A program made the translations under genes and the position numbers. 45,418 nucleotides of DNA from NCBI GenBank assembly GCA_011391155.1, contig JAABRA010000033.1, positions 1 through 45,418 on the forward strand. The letters are read 5' to 3'. Below the pieces are notes generated by a model. The model made no database searches, was not told the origin of the DNA, and was given only the letters and a program-made list of their open reading frames with translations. Below are positions 41,338-45,418 of this stretch, one piece after another; positions within the stretch are counted from its first letter, which is position 1, and each line of letters begins with the position of its first letter. This DNA comes from Burkholderiales bacterium (GTDB taxonomy: Bacteria > Pseudomonadota > Gammaproteobacteria > Burkholderiales > Burkholderiaceae_C).

Positions 41338-43251
41338 ATGCACAGGAACAAACAAGGGCACGCCGCCGAAACCTGGGATGCGGCCGAATGCAAGGCCGTC
41401 ATCGACAAGCTGTGGGAGCTTCGGGGTGCGATGCAGGCCTGCGAAGCCACCCTGGGGCCGCGGCTGCAGGGCGTCGATCCCTCCTACCAGGTCAGTGCGC
41501 GCAACCTGGCGCACTACCTGACCCTGCGCCACAGCGACCAGCGCGCGCTGCAGGAGTGGCTGTCCCGGGCTGGACTGTCGTCGCTCGGGCGCGCCGAATC
41601 CCATGTCATGGCCAATCTCGACAAGGTGCTCGGCATCCTGCACCGGTTGACGGGGCAAGCCTGGGAATCCCATGCCGACGACGAGCCGGTCGGGGTCAAG
41701 AGCAGTGGAAAGCTGCTGGAACGCCATACCGCCGAACTGCTGGGCGCGGCGCCGAAGGAGCGCTCCGTGCGGATCATGGTCACGCTGCCGTCGGAGGCGG
41801 CCAGTGACTTCGGCCTGGTCCGGCGCCTGGTCGTCTCGGGCATGGATATCGCGCGCATCAATTGCGCCCATGACGGGCCGGAGGCCTGGAAGGCGATGGC
41901 GGCGCACGTGCGCCGGGCCGCCAGGACCGCTGGCCGGCCGGTTCGCATCCTCATGGACCTGGGCGGCCCGAAGCTGCGCACCGGCGCCATCGCGCCGGGT
42001 GCGGCGGTGCTGCGGCTCAAGCCCTCGCGGGACGCGTTCGGACAGGTCGTGCGGCCGGCCCGGGTGGGGCTGCGTCCGGCCGGCGCGACCCAGCCGGTGG
42101 CGGGTGCGCCGGTGCATGTCGGGGTTGATGGCTCCTGGCTGGCGCAGCTGGAGGTCGGCGACCACATCGACCTGACCGACGCGCGCGACGCCAGCCGTTG
42201 CCTGCGGGTCGTGCATCAGGACGACACCGGTTTCCTGGCCGAGTGCGCCAGGACGGCCTATCTGGTACCCGAGACCCGGTTCACGCTGCAGCGAAAGGGG
42301 GTTTTGCCACTGGAGACCGGCTTGGCCGACCTGCCACGTCAGGACGGTGTGCTGCAGCTGGAACGTGGCAGCCTGTTGAGACTGACCCGGGGGCCGAAGG
42401 CCGGACGAAGCAAAGACATCAAAGGCACCAAAGGGTTCAAGGACCGGGGCGAGGCACAGGCTGCTGTCCCCACCGTGGCCTGCACGCTGCCCGAGGTCTT
42501 CGGGCAGGTCCGCATCGGCGAGCGGATCTGGTTCGACGATGGGCGCATTGGCGGTGTCATCAAGCGGGTCGAATCCGACTGGGTCGAGGTGGAAATCACC
42601 CACGCCCGCGACAACGGCGAAAAGCTGGCTGGGGACAAGGGCATCAACCTGCCCGACAGTCAGCTCCGGCTGCCCGCGTTGACCGACAAGGACATCGAAG
42701 ACCTGGCGGTGGCCGCCGAGGTGGCCGACATGGTCGGCCTGTCATTCGTGCAGCAGGCCGCCGATGTCGAGACCTTGCGCGCCAGCCTGCTCAAACTTGG
42801 GCGACCCGACCTGGGCATCGTGCTCAAGATCGAGACGCGCCGGGCCTTCGAGAATTTGCCCGAATTGCTTTTCGCGGCGATGGCCAGCAAGACCGCCGGC
42901 ATCATGATCGCGCGCGGCGATCTGGCCGTGGAATGCGGCTACGAGCGACTGGCCGAGGTGCAGGAAGAGATCCTGTGGGCCGCGGAGGCTGCCCACATGC
43001 CCGTCATCTGGGCCACCCAGGTGCTGGAGACGCTGGCCAAGACCGGCCTGCCGTCACGCGCCGAAATCACCGACGCCGCCATGGGCGAGCGCGCTGAATG
43101 CGTGATGCTCAACAAGGGCCCGCACATCACCGAGGCCATGCGGACCCTCGACGACATCCTGCGCCGCATGCAGGCGCATCAGTCGAAGAAACGCCCCCTT
43201 CTGCGGGCGCTTCGGGCCTGGGGCATGCCGGGAGAGGCCAGGGCCGCGTGA
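41338..43251 (+). CDS. Pyruvate kinase-like protein with long N-terminal extension, no C-domain
   Basis: 637 residues. Residues 1-140 are an unfamiliar helical extension (LWELRGAMQACEATLGPRLQ). The TIM-barrel starts near 145 (RIMVTLPSEAAS), with ARINCAHDGPEAW and MDLGGPKLRTG. A large insert (about 218-375) enlarges the B domain; the barrel resumes with GDKGINLPDSQLRLPALTDK, VLKIETRRAFENL, IMIARGDLAVECG, WATQVLETLAKTG and SRAEITDAAMGERAE. These keep most pyruvate kinase active-site motifs. The usual C-terminal regulatory domain is absent. It could make pyruvate or act on a related phosphorylated compound; activity is unproven. Confidence 0.82.
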   Translation: MHRNKQGHAAETWDAAECKAVIDKLWELRGAMQACEATLGPRLQGVDPSYQVSARNLAHYLTLRHSDQRALQEWLSRAGLSSLGRAESHVMANLDKVLGILHRLTGQAWESHADDEPVGVKSSGKLLERHTAELLGAAPKERSVRIMVTLPSEAASDFGLVRRLVVSGMDIARINCAHDGPEAWKAMAAHVRRAARTAGRPVRILMDLGGPKLRTGAIAPGAAVLRLKPSRDAFGQVVRPARVGLRPAGATQPVAGAPVHVGVDGSWLAQLEVGDHIDLTDARDASRCLRVVHQDDTGFLAECARTAYLVPETRFTLQRKGVLPLETGLADLPRQDGVLQLERGSLLRLTRGPKAGRSKDIKGTKGFKDRGEAQAAVPTVACTLPEVFGQVRIGERIWFDDGRIGGVIKRVESDWVEVEITHARDNGEKLAGDKGINLPDSQLRLPALTDKDIEDLAVAAEVADMVGLSFVQQAADVETLRASLLKLGRPDLGIVLKIETRRAFENLPELLFAAMASKTAGIMIARGDLAVECGYERLAEVQEEILWAAEAAHMPVIWATQVLETLAKTGLPSRAEITDAAMGERAECVMLNKGPHITEAMRTLDDILRRMQAHQSKKRPLLRALRAWGMPGEARAA

Positions 43252-43394
43252 CCGCGCCCGCGCCACGCCTGGTAGCGTGACCGTTGCAGCGCGAAGAGCT
43301 CCACCATGCCCCAGGCCAGGCTGCCCCCGACCATGCCGCACATTGCGAGGATCCGCGACAGATCAGCGCCGCGATGGAGTCGTGCGTTCTTCAT
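43179..43394 (-). CDS. Possible small membrane protein overlapping the pyruvate-kinase-like gene end
   Basis: 71 residues from ATG 43394: MKNARLHRGADLSRILAMCG, then a probable membrane helix MVGGSLAWGMVELFAL and an Arg-rich tail (ARSARRRGRFFD). The last 73 nt overlap the 3' end of the kinase-like gene on the other strand. A weak AAAGG lies upstream. The single helix and positive tail look protein-like, but high-GC shadow coding is possible. The rest of the gap 43395-43660 shows no gene; it is comparatively AT-rich and may hold the carboxypeptidase promoter. Confidence 0.3.
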   Translation of the reverse strand: MKNARLHRGADLSRILAMCGMVGGSLAWGMVELFALQRSRYQAWRGRGHAALASPGMPQARSARRRGRFFD

Positions 43395-43660
43395 GGGAAA
43401 AGCCTTTGCTGCTCGGGACGCAGGGACAGCACCAGGTGTCGTCAAACAATCCATCCAGCAATTTTTGCAAACCGAAGATTTTCCAGAACATAAACAACCC
43501 CTGGCGCAGAGTTTTGACCACCCAAAGATACCGTTCGGATGTGACGGTTTGGCGTCAGCTCATCCCTTTTCTGCGGCCTTGACGCTGCAGCCTGGCGTCG
43601 CCAGCGGGTTTTCACGATGCTGCGTTCTGGTTGAGCTCCCGCCTGGACCCGACTTTGCGT

Positions 43661-44680
43661 ATGTCCCCGCCTGAAATCGTCTTGCCTGAGCTGGTAGCGC
43701 TGGAGCGAATCCTGGAACTGGGCGCGACCCGCCTTGACGTGCGGGTGGTGCACGAGGTTTCCATCGCATCCGGTGCCCGCCTGCCGGTCTACGCCATCGC
43801 GCTGGGAAACCCCAGCCCTGACGTGCCGGCGATCGGGTTTTTTGGCGGCGTGCATGGCCTGGAGCGGATCGGTGCTGAAGTGGTGATGGCCTACCTCCAG
43901 AATGTCGTCATGCGCCTGCGCTGGGATGTGACGCTGAACCGGCAACTGGAGCACATGCGGCTGGTTTTCATGCCGATGGTCAATCCCGGCGGCATGGCGG
44001 CGGGCACGCGTGCCAACCCGCGCGGCGTGGATCTGATGCGCAACGCACCGGTGAATGCCCAGGACCGGGTGCCTTTCATGGTGGGCGGCCAGCGGCTGAG
44101 TCCGGGCCTGCCGTGGTACCGGGGACGGCTCGGGGAGCCGATGGAGGCCGAGAGTCAGGCGGTGTGCGAGGTGGTCAACGCCGAACTTCTGACACGGCCC
44201 TTCAGCATGGCCCTGGACTGCCATTCGGGTTTTGGGCTCAGTGACCGCCTGTGGTTTCCCTTCGCGCATACGCGCAAGCCGATCCGGCACCTGGCGGAGT
44301 TTCACGCCCTGCAGGAGATCTTTCTGCAGGCGCACAGCAACCATACCTACGTGATCGAGCCTCAAAGCGCGCAATACCTGGCCCACGGCGATCTGTGGGA
44401 CCACCTCTATCTGCAGGGTTGCAGTGAGCCGGCCCGCACCTTCCTGCCGCTCACGCTGGAGATGGGGTCCTGGTTGTGGATCAAGAAAAACCCCCGGCAA
44501 CTGTTTTCCCGCCGGGGAATTTTTAATCCGTTGATTGATCACCGCCAGCAGCGCGTCCTGCGCCGGCACCTCTCGCTGCTTGATTTCCTGTCCCGGGCCA
44601 CCTGCAGCCATACGCTGTGGACCCCCTCGGGCGATACCCGCGAACAGCGCCACGCCGACGCCTTGGCCGACTGGTACTGA
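43661..44680 (+). CDS. M14-family zinc carboxypeptidase-like protein
   Basis: 339 residues from ATG 43661 (MSPPEIVLPELVALERILEL); a TTG at 43631 is in frame. Zinc ligands of M14 peptidases are visible: FFGGVHGLERIGAE (H-x2-E) and ALDCHSGFGLSDRLW (His). VNPGGMAAGTRANPRGVDLM gives the substrate-binding N-P-R-G, and LPLTLEMGSW the catalytic Glu. No signal peptide, so it is probably cytoplasmic. It would trim amino acids or process a peptide or amide; the exact target is unknown. It converges with the PhoD-like gene. Confidence 0.85.
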   Translation: MSPPEIVLPELVALERILELGATRLDVRVVHEVSIASGARLPVYAIALGNPSPDVPAIGFFGGVHGLERIGAEVVMAYLQNVVMRLRWDVTLNRQLEHMRLVFMPMVNPGGMAAGTRANPRGVDLMRNAPVNAQDRVPFMVGGQRLSPGLPWYRGRLGEPMEAESQAVCEVVNAELLTRPFSMALDCHSGFGLSDRLWFPFAHTRKPIRHLAEFHALQEIFLQAHSNHTYVIEPQSAQYLAHGDLWDHLYLQGCSEPARTFLPLTLEMGSWLWIKKNPRQLFSRRGIFNPLIDHRQQRVLRRHLSLLDFLSRATCSHTLWTPSGDTREQRHADALADWY

Positions 44681-44712
44681 TCGGCCTGCGAGAAAGACGC
44701 CCAGCCGGGGCT

Positions 44713-44766
44713 CAGGGCCGGAGTTCAGGCACCGTTTCAGGCGCGGGCTCAGGCACCGTCTCAGGC
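44713..44766. repeat. Short imperfect tandem repeat (TCAGGCACCGTT type)
   Basis: TCAGGCACCGTTTCAGGCGC then GGGCTCAGGCACCGTCTCAG: two TCAGGCACCG(T) units about 24 nt apart with shorter CTCAGG copies around. It lies between convergent genes and touches the PhoD-like stop. No function is evident. Confidence 0.5.
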
Positions 44767-45418
44767 ATAGGTCACCGCGCCAGTCGCCTGCACAGTGATC
44801 GTCTTGCCCACGGCAGCCGTGTAGGTGGTCGATTTGACCGTGCTCACGAAGACGAATTCGCCCTTGACCGCCGCCGCGGTCACCGTCATGAGCAGGTAGC
44901 CCCGGCGATTGGAGTCGGTGTAGCCCAGATCATCCACCAGGCCCAGCCCGGCGCCGATGGCCGCGGCGCCCAGCTGCGGCACCAGCGCACTGCCATCCAG
45001 TGAACTGGCCAGGGCGCCCAGGCCGGCGCTTTCAAAGCCGGGTGCGGTGACCGATGACGAGGCGAATTCGACCCCGACCTTTTCGCCGGCCAGCGTGGTC
45101 AGGTTGGCGAACCACGCGTTGTGGGAATCGCCCGAGAGCGCCACCAGCTTCTTGCCTTGCGCCTTGACGGTCTGCAACACGGCTTCACGGTTGCTGGGGT
45201 AGCCGTCCCAGGCGTCCAGGTTGTAGGGAATCTTGGGCGCGCCCAGCAGCGCGGTCTGGGTGGCGGTCAGCGCGCCCGGGGCTGCGGCGCGCGTTGCCTT
45301 GGCGGTCAGATAGTCAGAGATCGCCGTTGAGACGCCGGCCGGATTGGTGGCCGCGGTGGCATAGGCCTGCAGCACGGACGCGGGAAACCACATGCGCGCC
45401 ATGATGTCCTGGTTGCCC
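44761..45418 (-). CDS. PhoD-like alkaline phosphatase, C-terminal part (runs off the window)
   Basis: About 218 codons of the 3' part; upstream codons continue to the edge (GNQDIMARMWFP). PhoD/phosphodiesterase landmarks: LGNQDIMARM, YNLDAWDGYPSNREAVLQTV and VALSGDSHNAWFANL, the metal-binding GDSHN. The C-terminal LLMTVTAAAVKGEFVFVSTV and AVGKTITVQ resemble the beta ending of PhoD-family proteins. It would release phosphate from phosphodiesters or monoesters outside the cytoplasm. The signal peptide would be beyond the edge. Confidence 0.87.
   Translation of the reverse strand, partial: GNQDIMARMWFPASVLQAYATAATNPAGVSTAISDYLTAKATRAAAPGALTATQTALLGAPKIPYNLDAWDGYPSNREAVLQTVKAQGKKLVALSGDSHNAWFANLTTLAGEKVGVEFASSSVTAPGFESAGLGALASSLDGSALVPQLGAAAIGAGLGLVDDLGYTDSNRRGYLLMTVTAAAVKGEFVFVSTVKSTTYTAAVGKTITVQATGAVTYA

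Noticed and set aside
44713-44766. Rho-independent terminator for the M14 gene
   Set aside because: Tandem TCAGGC units but no stable stem followed by a T-run.

Overview
The window is high-GC DNA that looks like a chromosome of the Burkholderiales, most likely Comamonadaceae. The grounds are protein character (YdcH, DUF2784, DUF2789, SCP2/MerR next to acyl-CoA carboxylase genes), dispersed non-coding repeats and short gene spacing. No rRNA, tRNA or CRISPR array was found, and genus cannot be fixed from the sequence alone.

Layout. 0-2.3 kb: the end of a type I restriction-modification gene (methylase fused to a specificity region with two near-identical target domains), then a DUF4160/DUF2442 pair, a DUF2442 remnant and a second DUF2442 gene. 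2.3-4.8 kb: a lipoprotein alpha/beta hydrolase, a YdcH-like protein and a GNAT acetyltransferase. 5.0-16.9 kb: an acyl-CoA catabolic region. On the minus strand a carboxyltransferase, acyl-CoA dehydrogenase, crotonase and biotin carboxylase lie in the order atuC-atuD-atuE-atuF of acyclic terpene (citronellol/geraniol) utilisation. Beyond a repeat-filled gap follow a BKACE (DUF849) enzyme, an SDR and a second acyl-CoA dehydrogenase. An acyl-CoA synthetase is on the plus strand. Divergent from the carboxylase operon are an SCP2 protein and a LiuR-like MerR regulator, with a 19-bp palindrome between. 17-22.3 kb: an HpaB-family protein, an isochorismatase-family hydrolase, a PIN toxin/antitoxin pair and prpE.

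22.3-39.3 kb is the most interesting part: a thiol/metal/oxyanion redox island. Behind a perfect FNR/Anr-type site (TTGAT-N4-ATCAA) lie a TAT-exported molybdopterin oxidoreductase resembling respiratory arsenate reductase ArrA, a four-cluster ferredoxin subunit and a TorD-type chaperone. Next come a diheme cytochrome c, an ECF-like sigma factor, a COG0701 permease, an MBL-fold protein with a broken zinc motif, an unknown CSC-motif protein, a mini-thioredoxin, an anchored thioredoxin, a CcdA-like protein, a rhodanese, an OsmC protein, a thiolase, a CDF metal exporter, a small cytochrome c, a class II amidotransferase and a DUF2789 protein. A second permease plus mini-thioredoxin pair closes the island. 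The joint function is unproven; a periplasmic oxyanion reductase with metalloid or sulfur handling is the working idea.

39.4-45.4 kb: a small unknown protein behind a PhoB-like box, a CorA-type transporter with an MgtE-N-like front and GMG in place of GMN, an unusual pyruvate-kinase-like protein, an M14 carboxypeptidase-like protein and the 3' part of a PhoD-like phosphatase that runs off the window. Six copies of a roughly 45-bp dispersed repeat are scattered between genes.
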